This document shows, one piece after another, positions 9,242 through 17,117 of a DNA stretch of 64,000 bases. Location of the stretch: NCBI GenBank assembly GCA_035249305.1, contig DATFGQ010000097.1, positions 62,001 to 126,000 on the forward strand, written 5' to 3'. Every line of letters starts with the position of its first letter. Within the stretch, counting starts at the first letter, position 1. The notes beneath the pieces are model-generated. The model was not told the origin of the DNA. It made no database searches and was given only the letters and a program-made list of their open reading frames with translations. Made by a program: the position numbers and the translations under genes. Source of the stretch: DASUNP01 sp035249305 (GTDB lineage: Bacteria > Acidobacteriota > Blastocatellia > UBA7656).

Positions 9242-10450
9242 TTAAACATTCGAGCTTTCATCAGGCGCCTGAAGACGCGAAGGGAAAAGTGCGAACAGCG
9301 ACAGGACGGCAAGGGCGGCCAGCACCGCCCCAAAATAGAAGGTCGCCGACGGCGAGACTTTGTCCCACAGCAACCCGCCGATGAGACTCGCCACGACCTG
9401 CGTGATCCCTATTACGGCCGAGTAGACCCCGATAGCCGTCGCGCGCCCCGCGCCTCCGGCAGTGTCTACGGCCATAGCCTTCGCCACTCCGTCCGTCAGG
9501 GCGGGGAAGAGCCCGTAGGCCGCAAACAGCGGCCACACCATCCAGGCTTCGCTCGCCGCCCCGAACCCGACGTAGACCGCGGCGTAAATCGCGTAGCCGA
9601 TGATCAGCAGGTTCCGCCTCCCGAAGCGGTCGCTTGCGGCCCCCGCCGGCATCGCGACGAATGACGCGACGGCGTTATAGACCGCATAGGCGAGGATCGT
9701 CCACGCAGTCGCGAGGCCGAGCTGCTCGGCGCGCAGGATCAAAAAAGCGTTCGCCGAATTCGCGAGCCCGAAGACGGCCGTGATCAGAAGCAGTCTCTTG
9801 TAATCCCGCGTCGTCCCAGCGAGCGAGAACCTGAGCTGGCGCGCGCCCGTCACGACCTGCTCGCGACGCTCGCGCACGGCGAGAATCAGGAGCGCCGCCA
9901 TCGCCGCCGGCACGCCCGAGATCAGAAAGATAGTCCGCGCGTCGATCATCATCCAGTGGATAAGGACGAGCGCGACCAGCGGGCCGAGCACGGCCCCGGC
10001 CGAATCCATCGCCCGCTCGAAGCCGAAGGCGCGGCCTCGCAGGTGGTCCGCGGTAGATTCCGCCAACAGGGCGTCGCGCGGCGCGTTGCGAATCCCCTTA
10101 CCGAATCGCTCCGCGAACCGCGCCCCGAGCACGACGGGCCAGCCGGTCGCCGCCGCTATCACAGGGCGGGACAGCGCCGTCAGCGCGTAGCCCGCGAACG
10201 CCACGGGCTTTCGCCTGCCTAGACGGTCCGACAGCCAGCCCGCCACGCCCGTGACGACGTTCGACGCGCCCACGGCTATGCCCTCTATCAAGCCTATGAC
10301 GGTCGCGGGCGCGCGGAGCGTCTCGGTCAGAAACAGTGGCAGGACGGGGTAGATCATCTCGCCGCTGATGTCCGAAAGCAGGCTGACCACCCCGATTATG
10401 ATCGCGCTTCGCGACAGCCCCTCTGTCGGTCTGCTCTCTTTCATCTTCAT
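9242..10450 (-). CDS. MFS transporter (12-helix efflux type)
   Basis: About twelve hydrophobic segments are visible. Family motif A appears as WLSDRLGRRKP after helix 2, and a related loop ASDRFGRR starts the second half. The N-terminus SLLSDISGEMIYPVLPLFL is typical of a drug/metabolite:proton antiporter subgroup. Substrate is unknown. Its ATG overlaps the stop of the binding-protein gene by four bases (ATGA), so the two are coupled. A second ATG two codons later is also possible. Inner membrane. Confidence 0.85.
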   Translation of the reverse strand: MKMKESRPTEGLSRSAIIIGVVSLLSDISGEMIYPVLPLFLTETLRAPATVIGLIEGIAVGASNVVTGVAGWLSDRLGRRKPVAFAGYALTALSRPVIAAATGWPVVLGARFAERFGKGIRNAPRDALLAESTADHLRGRAFGFERAMDSAGAVLGPLVALVLIHWMMIDARTIFLISGVPAAMAALLILAVRERREQVVTGARQLRFSLAGTTRDYKRLLLITAVFGLANSANAFLILRAEQLGLATAWTILAYAVYNAVASFVAMPAGAASDRFGRRNLLIIGYAIYAAVYVGFGAASEAWMVWPLFAAYGLFPALTDGVAKAMAVDTAGGAGRATAIGVYSAVIGITQVVASLIGGLLWDKVSPSATFYFGAVLAALAVLSLFALFPSRLQAPDESSNV

Positions 10451-12231
10451 TCAAGCGTGAGCTTCGTGATGAAATACCAGGAGCCGGATGGCTCTATCTC
10501 GATGTTGCCGACGCGCGCGCGCGCGACAAGGACGTTTGCGGGATACCAGAGATAGACCTGCGGAAGCTCTTCGGCGACGGTACGCTGAATCTGCGAGTAG
10601 AGCTTCATCTTCGTCGGGCGGTCCGGGGCCTGCTCGGCTTCGACTATCCAACCATCGACCTGCGGGTTGCAGTAGCGCATGCGGTTCTGGCCGCCGCGAT
10701 CGGTGAGCAGTTGAGCGATCTTTACGTACAGCTCTTTTTTCTCCGCCGCGTCAGAGACGGGGTTGAGAGATTCGGCCTGCTCGCGCAGCCGCTCGACCTC
10801 GGGGTTGGGGCAGTACTCTCGGCGCGCGAGTATCGCGGCGAGCTTTTCAAACATCGGCCGCATCGCCGCGGGGTCGGTCGCCAGGCGCAGCTTCGCCACG
10901 GCGTCGTTGAACTCGGCGTCTTGATACCGGCCGTGGTAGACGAATTGAAAGATGTCCGTGTTCTGGTTGCCGCCGATGTTTATCAGGTAGTAGAGGTCGA
11001 ATTGCAGCTTGTTTATACGGTCGAAGAGCGTGGCCGACTCGAACGACTGAAGGTTCAGCGCAATGCCCACGCGGCGGAACTGGTCCTGCATTATCGCCGC
11101 GATGTTTCGCGACAACTGCGTGGTCGAGGTCACCATGGTGATCTCGAAGCGCGTCTGCGGCCCGTCGCCGTCAGGGTCCCGGCGTCCCGCTTCATCCAAG
11201 AGCTGTTTCGCCAGCTCCGTGTTGTAATCGTAGACCTTCACGCCCGCGTCGTAGGCCCAGTGCGAAGTCGGCAGAATGGCTACGGCGCGTTTGGCCTGGT
11301 TTCTGAGCAGCCGTTCGATTATCACGTCGGTGTCTATGGCGTGGGCTACGGCCTGGCGGACCTTCTGGTCCGAGAGCGGCGAAGCCTTTGTAAGATTCAA
11401 TCCAAGATACCCGACGTTGGTCCCGTCGCCGATCATCACCTGAATGCCGGAGCGGTTCTGCAACGCGCGGATCGTTTCGGGGTCGAACTGCGCGTTGTAG
11501 GCGAGATCGACTTCGCCGCTCAACAGCTCGGCCTGGCGCGTGCTGTTGTCCGTGACCACGCGGACGTAGACGCGCGGGATAAGAGGCGCGCCGCCCCAGT
11601 AATCCGGGTTGGCTTCGAGCTTGACGGGGTCGCCTTCGCTGTAGGAGACGAACTTGTAAGGGCCGCTCCCTATGGGCGCGTTGAGCAGCTCTTCGCCCGC
11701 GCCATCGGGGATGATGCCGATCGCGGGGAGGTTGGCCGTGAAGTTGTAGAAAGGCTCGCGCGCGCGGAAGACGACCGTGAACTCGTCGGGCGTTTCGATG
11801 GAGGCGATCTTGCTGACGGTGCTCGCGAGCGGCGACCTCAGCTCGGGCGAGCCGATCGATGCGAACGTGAACTTCACGTCGCGGGCCGTCAGCGGCTTGC
11901 CGTTATGAAAGACCGCGTCGCGGCGCAGCCGGAACGTGAAGGTCTTAGCGTCTTCCGACTCTTCGAAGCTTTCGGCGAGCGAAGGCACGAGATCAAACTT
12001 CTCATTCTTGACCAGCAGCGTGTCGTAGATGAGCTGCATGATGCGGGCGGAGATTGCCGTCGTGCTCGAAAAGCGCGGGTCGAACCCGCGGGGCGCAAGC
12101 TCGATCGCGACGACGAGAGTTCCAGGCTCGCCGCCGCGTTTGCACGCGCTCGACGCCCCCGCGAGCAGTAACAAGATCAGCAGAAGCAGAGAGGTTGTCT
12201 TGAATTTGAAATTTGAGATTTGAAATTTCAA
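10447..12231 (-). CDS. Family 5 extracellular solute-binding lipoprotein (peptide/opine type)
   Basis: The protein matches the SBP_bac_5 family of ABC importers for peptides, nickel or opines: LVVAIELAPRGFDPRFSS, FTFRLRRDAVFHNGKPLTA and IGSGPYKFVSY are typical. A lipobox (GASSAC) follows a leucine-rich signal segment. No permease or ATPase gene is adjacent, so partners must lie elsewhere. The only usable start is a TTG at 12231 inside AT-rich repeat A; the first twelve residues (MKFQISNFKFKT) come from the repeat, which may have replaced the original start. One base separates it from nagZ. It overlaps the MFS gene by four bases. Confidence 0.88.
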   Translation of the reverse strand: MKFQISNFKFKTTSLLLLILLLLAGASSACKRGGEPGTLVVAIELAPRGFDPRFSSTTAISARIMQLIYDTLLVKNEKFDLVPSLAESFEESEDAKTFTFRLRRDAVFHNGKPLTARDVKFTFASIGSPELRSPLASTVSKIASIETPDEFTVVFRAREPFYNFTANLPAIGIIPDGAGEELLNAPIGSGPYKFVSYSEGDPVKLEANPDYWGGAPLIPRVYVRVVTDNSTRQAELLSGEVDLAYNAQFDPETIRALQNRSGIQVMIGDGTNVGYLGLNLTKASPLSDQKVRQAVAHAIDTDVIIERLLRNQAKRAVAILPTSHWAYDAGVKVYDYNTELAKQLLDEAGRRDPDGDGPQTRFEITMVTSTTQLSRNIAAIMQDQFRRVGIALNLQSFESATLFDRINKLQFDLYYLINIGGNQNTDIFQFVYHGRYQDAEFNDAVAKLRLATDPAAMRPMFEKLAAILARREYCPNPEVERLREQAESLNPVSDAAEKKELYVKIAQLLTDRGGQNRMRYCNPQVDGWIVEAEQAPDRPTKMKLYSQIQRTVAEELPQVYLWYPANVLVARARVGNIEIEPSGSWYFITKLTLE

Positions 12232-12237
12232 ATTATT
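12199..12237. repeat. Family A AT-rich repeat covering the binding-protein start
   Basis: TTGAATTTGAAATTTGAG followed by ATTTGAAATTTCAAAT contains the TTG start of the binding-protein gene and the stop of nagZ on the minus strand. No GC-rich core is present in this copy. Confidence 0.75.
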
Positions 12238-13315
12238 TCGAATGCTGGAGCACGAGGTTGAGCTCCGCCACGCGCTCGCGCAGCCGCGAGACGGCTATCT
12301 CCGTCTGCGCGTGCGGGGGCGAGACCATGGACTTGATGCGCGCGATGTGGTCGAACGCGCGGCTTATGTGGGTGCGCGTGATGCGGCCATCGCGCGCGGC
12401 CGCGACCATCGCCTGCCACGCGGAGCTGGCGTGCTCGGGCGAGCCTATGACCATGACCATGTCGTTGCCCGCCTCGACCGCGGCGATGGCGGCTTCGGAC
12501 AGGTCGCGCGTCGAGGTGACCGCGCCCATCTCAAGGTCGTCTGTGATCGTCAGCCCTTTGAAGCCCAGCTCTTCGCGCAAGAGGCCGGTGACTACGTTCT
12601 TCGATATTGAGGCGGGCAGCGCCGCCGGGCCGTCTATAGCCGTGTAGTGCGCGTGAGCGGTTATGACGGCGTTGAGCCGCGCGTTGATCTTGCTGAAGAG
12701 CTCCAAGTAAGGCGCTACGTCGTGCTTCATCAACTCGTCGCGCGAGCGGTCTACCTGAGGCAGCGCCGCGTGTGAATCGACCGTGGCCGCGCCCAGTCCG
12801 GGGAAGTGCTTGCCGACCCCGAGCACGCCGCCGCGCTGTAAGCCTTCGAGGTAAGCGCCCGCCAGGCGCACGACTTCGGCGACGCTCGCGCCGAGGTAAC
12901 GGCCCTTTATCCCGTTGTCGGCCCCGTCGTTCCAGGCGATGTCGAGCACGGGCGCGAAGTTCACGTTGAACCCGAGCGTGCGCAACGCCTCGGCGGTGAT
13001 CTCGCCCAACCGCGCGGCTATAGACGCGTCGCCCGACGCGCGCAGCAGATCGGCCGAAGGCATCGGCGAATAGATGGTCTTCAGCCGGTCGACGCGGCCG
13101 CCCTCCTGGTCTACGGCCATTAGCGGCGGGACCTTCAAGATCGTGCGTATGGCCGAAGTGAGCTCGACGACCTGCTGCGCGCTCTCTATGTTGCGCCCGG
13201 CGAGCAAGACGCCGCCCGGCTGTATCATCTCCAGTATCTCGCGCGTAACGCCGTCGATCTCCGCGCCCGGAATGCCTATCAGTAGTAGCTGTCCTATCCT
13301 GTGTTCTAGTTGCAT
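12233..13315 (-). CDS. nagZ: Beta-N-acetylhexosaminidase (GH3)
   Basis: Glycoside hydrolase family 3, NagZ type. It has the substrate motif VGKHFPGLGAATVDSHAALP, with the family's catalytic His in the following loop, and the nucleophile region TITDDLEMG (Asp near 259). AVDQEGGRVDRL is also diagnostic. NagZ removes GlcNAc from anhydro-muropeptides in cytoplasmic peptidoglycan recycling. No signal peptide is present, which fits. At 360 residues it is of normal length. The solute-binding protein follows after one base; a link between muropeptide uptake and this enzyme is possible but unproven. Confidence 0.92.
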   Translation of the reverse strand: MQLEHRIGQLLLIGIPGAEIDGVTREILEMIQPGGVLLAGRNIESAQQVVELTSAIRTILKVPPLMAVDQEGGRVDRLKTIYSPMPSADLLRASGDASIAARLGEITAEALRTLGFNVNFAPVLDIAWNDGADNGIKGRYLGASVAEVVRLAGAYLEGLQRGGVLGVGKHFPGLGAATVDSHAALPQVDRSRDELMKHDVAPYLELFSKINARLNAVITAHAHYTAIDGPAALPASISKNVVTGLLREELGFKGLTITDDLEMGAVTSTRDLSEAAIAAVEAGNDMVMVIGSPEHASSAWQAMVAAARDGRITRTHISRAFDHIARIKSMVSPPHAQTEIAVSRLRERVAELNLVLQHSK

Positions 13316-13348
13316 AACTTTCTAAGGGATGAAGTACGAGGGATGAAA

Positions 13349-13412
13349 TAGATTTGAGATCGCGGCGCGCGTTAGCGCATCATCCGCCATGCAAATTTGA
13401 AATTTCAAATTC
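13349..13412. repeat. Family A/F composite repeat
   Basis: AT-rich flanks (GATTTGAGAT and AAATTTGAAATTTCAAATT) surround the GC-rich core GCGCATCATCCGCCATG (minus-orientation F core). It fills most of the 100-base gap between nagZ and mtnA. Confidence 0.75.
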
Positions 13413-13415
13413 TCT

Positions 13416-14474
13416 TCATTCCTCGTCCTTCGTCCTTTGCGATAACGCTTTGAGGCTCGTGTCGTAAGGCTCGCGAGCGACCCCGCGGTCGGTGATTATC
13501 GCCGAGACGTACCTGTGCGGCGTCACGTCGAAAGCCGGGTTGGCTACGCGTATGCCGTCGGGCGCGACCTGCTGGCCGCGGAAGTGCGTGACCTCTTCGT
13601 CCGCGCGCGATTCGATCGGTATCTCGTCGCCCGAGTTGAGCGCCAGGTCCACGGTAGAGAGCGGCGCCGCGACGTAGAATGGGACGTTGTTTATGTGCGC
13701 GGCGACGGCGACCATGTAGGTGCCGATCTTGTTGGCCACGTCCCCGTTGGCGGCGATGCGGTCGGCCCCGACTATGACGCAGTCGACTTCGCCCGCCTTC
13801 AAAAAGTGGCCGGCCATGCTGTCTGTAATCAATGTGACGGGGATGTCGTCGCGCGCCAGCTCCCAGGCCGTCAACCGCGCGCCCTGGAGGAAGGGCCTGG
13901 TCTCGTCGGCCAGGACTCTTACGCGCTTGCCCGCCTCGACCGCCGCGCGTATGACGCCGAGCGCTGTGCCGAACCCCGCCGTCGCAAGCGCCCCCGCGTT
14001 GCAGTGGGTCAGGACCGTGGCGTTATCCGGTATCAGGTCGGCCCCGAACTGGCCCATGCGGCGGTTGCTCTCTATGTCTTCGCGGTGGATCGCGCGGGCC
14101 TCTTCGACGAGCAGGAATTTTATTCTGTCGATGGGAGCCCCTTCGCGCCGCGCGTGATTAAATGCCCAGCGCATGCGCTCGACGCCCCAGAAGAGGTTTG
14201 CCGCCGTAGGCCGCGTTTGAGATATTCGCTTGCAGATGCGCTCGAAATCCTGTTCGAACTCTTCCATAGTTTGCGCCGTGGAGACCTTTGCGCCGATCGC
14301 CACACCCATGGCCGCCGCCACGCCGAGCGCGGGGGCGCCGCGCACGACCATCTCTTCGATGGCGCGGGCTACCTCTTCATGAGTTTTGAAGACGGGGTAT
14401 ATTTCCTGGGTAGGCAGCCGCCGCTGATCGATCATCACGACGCCTTCGTCTGTCCATTCGATAGTCTTTATCAT
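13416..14474 (-). CDS. mtnA: S-methyl-5-thioribose-1-phosphate isomerase
   Basis: The eIF2B-alpha-like isomerase is recognisable from VVRGAPALGVAAAMG, LTHCNAGALATAG (Cys region), LADETRPFLQGARLTAWEL and IVGADRIAANGDVANKIGT (Asp region). It converts methylthioribose-1-phosphate to methylthioribulose-1-phosphate in methionine salvage. Length (352) matches the family. No other salvage gene is adjacent. A related eIF2B-like isomerase, ribose-1,5-bisphosphate isomerase, is less likely given the MtnA signature regions. Confidence 0.93.
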   Translation of the reverse strand: MIKTIEWTDEGVVMIDQRRLPTQEIYPVFKTHEEVARAIEEMVVRGAPALGVAAAMGVAIGAKVSTAQTMEEFEQDFERICKRISQTRPTAANLFWGVERMRWAFNHARREGAPIDRIKFLLVEEARAIHREDIESNRRMGQFGADLIPDNATVLTHCNAGALATAGFGTALGVIRAAVEAGKRVRVLADETRPFLQGARLTAWELARDDIPVTLITDSMAGHFLKAGEVDCVIVGADRIAANGDVANKIGTYMVAVAAHINNVPFYVAAPLSTVDLALNSGDEIPIESRADEEVTHFRGQQVAPDGIRVANPAFDVTPHRYVSAIITDRGVAREPYDTSLKALSQRTKDEE

Positions 14475-14730
14475 CCGAACATTGATAATATCGAACAGAT
14501 CGGCAGCTTGGCAACAAGCGTATCAACCAGGGGTCATTCAGTTCTTCCCGTTATTATCTTTCCGTCCGTCTGCAACGCAACGGCGACAAGCTTTTGATGG
14601 CGCTTTTGAAAGGGTCATAACCCGGCGAAGAAAACCCTTGCGGCGCGTGCGGCCGGGCATTACGATGGGCTTGATTGCTCCCAGGACCCAGCAATTATAC
14701 CAACAGGCGAACATTGGGTAACGATACTTT
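14475..14730. other. Intergenic region between mtnA and the broken kinase gene
   Basis: About 256 bases between divergent genes. I see no tRNA or strong terminator. It should hold the promoters of both genes, but no convincing -35/-10 pair stands out. Confidence 0.4.
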
Positions 14731-15502
14731 ATGAACCCCTTCCCGGTCACGGACACTTTCGCAATCAGCAGCCTGATCGATTCTCTCCCCGCGATAGTCT
14801 ACGTGTGCGAGCCCGAGCCGCCTTACCGGATGATTTACATAAGCCAGGCAATCGAGTCGCTCGGCTATGGCGCGGACATGTGGTTGAGCAGGCCCGGCAT
14901 GCGCATGCAGGCGATTCACGAAGACGACCGCGGCCGCGTTATCAGCGAGGCCGAACAGGCGCGCGCTTCGGGGATGGATGCGGAGAGCGAATACAGGGTG
15001 ATCGGGAGCGGCACGGTCATAGAGTACGGCGGCAGAAAAGCGGTGATGACCATCACGCGCGACGTGACGGAGATCAAGCGGTTGCAGCAACAGCTCATAC
15101 AGTCGGAGAAGCTCGCCGCTTTGGGCCAGCTCGTCTCGGGGATGGCGCACGAGCTGAACAACCCGCTCACAAGCGTGCTCGGGCACACGCAACTGTTGCT
15201 TGAGCGCGCATCGCTCGACGCGCACGCGACCGAGCAGCTTGAGTTAGTAGGCGCGGAGGCGGACCGCGCGCGTCGAGGTCGTGATAGCGGACAACGGGCC
15301 TGGCGTACCGCCGGAGATCGTAGAAAAACTCTTCGACCCGTTCTTCACCACGAAGCCCGTAGGGAAGGGCACGGGCCTGGGCCTGTCGATCAGTTACGGG
15401 ATCATAAAAGAGCACGACGGCGCGATCAGGGTCGAGAGCGAAACGGGCCGCGGCGCGCGGTTCATCATCAAGCTGCCGGTCAAGCCGCGCTTTAATCAAT
15501 AA
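14731..15502 (+). pseudogene. PAS sensor histidine kinase broken by internal deletion and frameshift
   Basis: The first frame encodes a PAS-like sensor (about residues 10-115), a coiled coil and the phospho-acceptor motif GMAHELNNPLTSVLG (His140). After EADRAR near 15270 the homology jumps frame. From about 15269 the other frame reads RVEVVIADNGPGVPPEIVEK, then DPFFTTK and GTGLGLSISYGI, the G1, F and G2 boxes of the HATPase domain, ending at 15502. The N box and the stretch between the His helix and G1 box are missing, roughly 100 residues. The original frame runs on to a stop at 15493-15495. The junction lies in a GCGCGCG run, which suggests deletion by microhomology or an assembly error. 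As it stands it cannot make an active kinase. Confidence 0.85.
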
Positions 15503-15543
15503 CGCCGTTCGCTAATTGCATCCACTTTCACATTCCTAATACA

Positions 15544-15562
15544 ACTTAACGAGTCGTTAGAT
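15544..15562 (+). other. attC-like core pair at the left edge of the vapBC cassette
   Basis: ACTTAAC (15544-15550) fits the attC R'' consensus RYYYAAC. GTTAGAT (15556-15562) fits the R' consensus GTTRRRY. Only five bases lie between, far less than a full attC, so this is a collapsed or recombinant site. The cassette would start at TTAGAT after G15556. Confidence 0.5.
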
Positions 15563-15565
15563 GCC

Positions 15566-15578
15566 TGTGGGTCCCACA
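15566..15578. promoter_or_regulatory. Short palindrome upstream of vapBC
   Basis: TGTGGGTCCCACA is a perfect 6-bp inverted repeat 77 bases before the antitoxin start. It could be an autoregulatory operator, but nothing else supports that. Confidence 0.25.
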
Positions 15579-15654
15579 CAGAGCTTGCTTCGTAGCCTGA
15601 GAACTGGAAGAATCAATTCGGAATCACAGGGATACATCATGATGGAGCGGGAGA

Positions 15655-15852
15655 ATGAGTAAACAAGACATTATAGAGAATGAAGAAACCGCATTGCTCA
15701 ATGATTTGATCCGACAGCAGCAAGTCTCTCCAATAAATAATCTTGATGAGATTTCCAGCCTATGGCCCGCTGACGATGATCCCGATCTACTGTTAGAATA
15801 CTTGCTGAATGAGAGAATTGAGCGACGTCAGCTAGACCGGAAAGAGAACTGA
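15655..15852 (+). CDS. Putative antitoxin of a VapBC-type module
   Basis: This 65-residue acidic protein ends with the helix DDDPDLLLEYLLNERIERRQ, which resembles the toxin-wrapping tail of VapB-type antitoxins. I see no ribbon-helix-helix, AbrB or Phd-like DNA-binding domain, so it may not repress its own promoter in the usual way. GGAG and GGGAGA lie just upstream of the ATG. The stop overlaps the toxin start by one base (TGATG), typical of coupled antitoxin-toxin translation. Call by context rather than family recognition. Confidence 0.65.
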   Translation: MSKQDIIENEETALLNDLIRQQQVSPINNLDEISSLWPADDDPDLLLEYLLNERIERRQLDRKEN

Positions 15853-16268
15853 TGCGCATGAGTACAGTTCTGCTTGATACAACAGTAGCCAGTCTGCTTC
15901 ACCCGAAAAAGAAGAACAGCACACTTCGGGAAAGATACGAACCTGAGATGCAGAATCAAATCCTGGCGCTAAGTTTCCAGAGCGTGGCTGAACTTTGGTT
16001 ATGGGCGGAAGAGAATAACTGGGGCACAAAGCAGCGCGACGGATTAACAGTGTTTATTCAAAGATTCTTGATAATTCCTTATGATGCTGAGTTAGCTAAG
16101 GTGTGGGCCAAAGTAGAAAGACACTGCAAAAGGATAGGACGACGTATAGAATCGGGAGACGCTTGGATAGCAGCAACGGCAGTTCGTTACAAGATACCTC
16201 TATTGACACATGATCGAGATCACGTAGGGTTGAATTATCCCGACCTCCGAGTGATTTCCTATGTTTGA
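15852..16268 (+). CDS. PIN-domain toxin (VapC-like ribonuclease)
   Basis: A 138-residue PIN domain with the expected acidic residues: Asp9 in LLDTTV, Glu47 in SVAELWLW, Asp103 in ESGDAWIAATA and Asp121 in LLTHDRDH. VapC toxins are Mg-dependent ribonucleases that cut tRNA or rRNA and are neutralised by the upstream antitoxin. All key residues are intact, so it is probably active. Codon use is clearly more AT-rich than in neighbouring core genes, and an attC-like site follows 23 bases after the stop. Together with the antitoxin it looks like a mobile integron-type cassette. Confidence 0.85.
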   Translation: MRMSTVLLDTTVASLLHPKKKNSTLRERYEPEMQNQILALSFQSVAELWLWAEENNWGTKQRDGLTVFIQRFLIIPYDAELAKVWAKVERHCKRIGRRIESGDAWIAATAVRYKIPLLTHDRDHVGLNYPDLRVISYV

Positions 16269-16291
16269 ATGAAGGTGGTAACGAGGGAGGC

Positions 16292-16383
16292 ATCTAACAA
16301 GCGCATGCAGCGGAGGCCGCGAAGCGAGTCTCGCATGAATCTACCAATATCGTTCGCGGCCCCGCTGATGCGCGGCGTTAGAG
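16292..16383 (+). other. Integron-type attC recombination site
   Basis: ATCTAAC (R'', RYYYAAC) opens and GTTAGAG (R') closes a 92-base imperfect palindrome. The arms pair as TCTAAC..GCGCATGCAGCGGAGG against CCCCGCTGATGCGC..GTTAGA. The left arm carries an extra G after GCGCAT and an extra A after CAGCGG. Unpaired bases on one arm are what attC sites use for strand choice by IntI. No integrase gene is in the window. The cassette 15557-16377 between this site and the one at 15556 carries only the toxin-antitoxin pair. Confidence 0.78.
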
Positions 16384-16431
16384 ACTACTTACCAACCGGA
16401 CATAAATCTAAGCCGGCGCTAAGAGTAGTCT
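16382..16431. repeat. Inverted repeat upstream of the STAND operon promoter
   Basis: AGACTACT (16382-16389) and AGTAGTCT (16424-16431) are exact inverse copies, with an inner CCGG/CCGG pair. It lies directly after attC and before the promoter. It could be a terminator-like hairpin or a binding site. Confidence 0.4.
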
Positions 16432-16444
16432 GAAAAACAAGAGA

Positions 16445-16474
16445 TTGACATATTTTAGAGGATAGAAGTATCTT
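16445..16474 (+). promoter_or_regulatory. Promoter of the three-gene STAND-like operon
   Basis: TTGACA (16445-16450) and TATCTT (16469-16474) are 18 bases apart. Transcription should start near 16481, about 70 bases before the first gene. The operon therefore seems to carry its own constitutive-type promoter. Confidence 0.55.
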
Positions 16475-16551
16475 AACGGGTGTTTTAGCTCTTTCTTTTA
16501 ATGTTACGCCTGGCGACGAATTATCCACAGAAAGAAAAGAGGAATAATGAT

Positions 16552-17070
16552 ATGCCGATTGATTTAGCCCTGCTGGCGACAACTGTTGTTGGCTCATTTC
16601 TCGTCCCCTATGTAAAACTCGGCGCCGAAAAGATTGCTGAGGGATTAACCGGGAAGTTAAGCGAAGCTGCCACGGATGAGGTTTCCGGGCTCACCAAGAA
16701 GATTTGGAATCGTGTGAAGACCGCCTTTAGCTCAGAGGGGGAGCAATTTACCCTGTCGCAACTGAATGAGAATCCGGACGCGGCCAAGCCTTTGGTTGAG
16801 ACCATTCTAAAGAAAAAACTTGAGCAAGACCCGAAGCTGGCTGAAGAGTTGGAACAACTCGTCAATGCACCTGTCGCGGGCGGCTCAAGTACAGGCGCGC
16901 AGATTATGAATGCGTATATCGCCAGTATAATCGATCTTAGTAATGCAAACTTTTCGGGTTCGCATGGAGTAGAGATCACAGGGGTGAAGGTCGGGGAATT
17001 GCCAGACCCTGCGAGCCCACAGCGGCCGGACTCCTCCAGAAAGCGCGGAACTGAAGAGGATCATAAATGA
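16552..17070 (+). CDS. Effector-like helical protein of a split STAND system
   Basis: ATG 16552 is chosen because AGAGGA lies eight bases upstream; the open frame extends back to 16501 but with an unlikely N-terminus. The 172-residue product starts with a hydrophobic helix (IDLALLATTVVGSFLVPYV), followed by amphipathic helices (about 20-110) such as LEQDPKLAEELEQLV. This recalls small helical, possibly membrane-active domains beside bacterial NLR-like ATPases. After a Gly/Ser linker comes IDLSNANFSGSHGVEITG (127-144), matched by the next gene's product at 10 of 18 positions. Such sharing between effector and NTPase is the hallmark of amyloid-type signalling pairs, though one pentapeptide-like coil is an alternative. 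Composition is AT-rich. Function is inferred, not recognised. Confidence 0.6.
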   Translation: MPIDLALLATTVVGSFLVPYVKLGAEKIAEGLTGKLSEAATDEVSGLTKKIWNRVKTAFSSEGEQFTLSQLNENPDAAKPLVETILKKKLEQDPKLAEELEQLVNAPVAGGSSTGAQIMNAYIASIIDLSNANFSGSHGVEITGVKVGELPDPASPQRPDSSRKRGTEEDHK

Positions 17071-17117
17071 ACAGGCATTTGTTTTTTGGACGAATTGGTT
17101 GAACTCCAAAAGAGATC

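Noticed and set aside
10711..12171. Long plus-strand open frame opposite the solute-binding protein gene
   Set aside because: The minus-strand gene has clear family motifs; the opposite frame has none and no ribosome-binding site.
14731..15495. Intact 254-residue histidine kinase
   Set aside because: The frame loses homology after the His helix; G1-F-G2 boxes are in another frame and the N box is absent.
16501..16551. Upstream start for the effector-like gene
   Set aside because: No ribosome-binding site there, whereas AGAGGA is correctly placed before ATG 16552.
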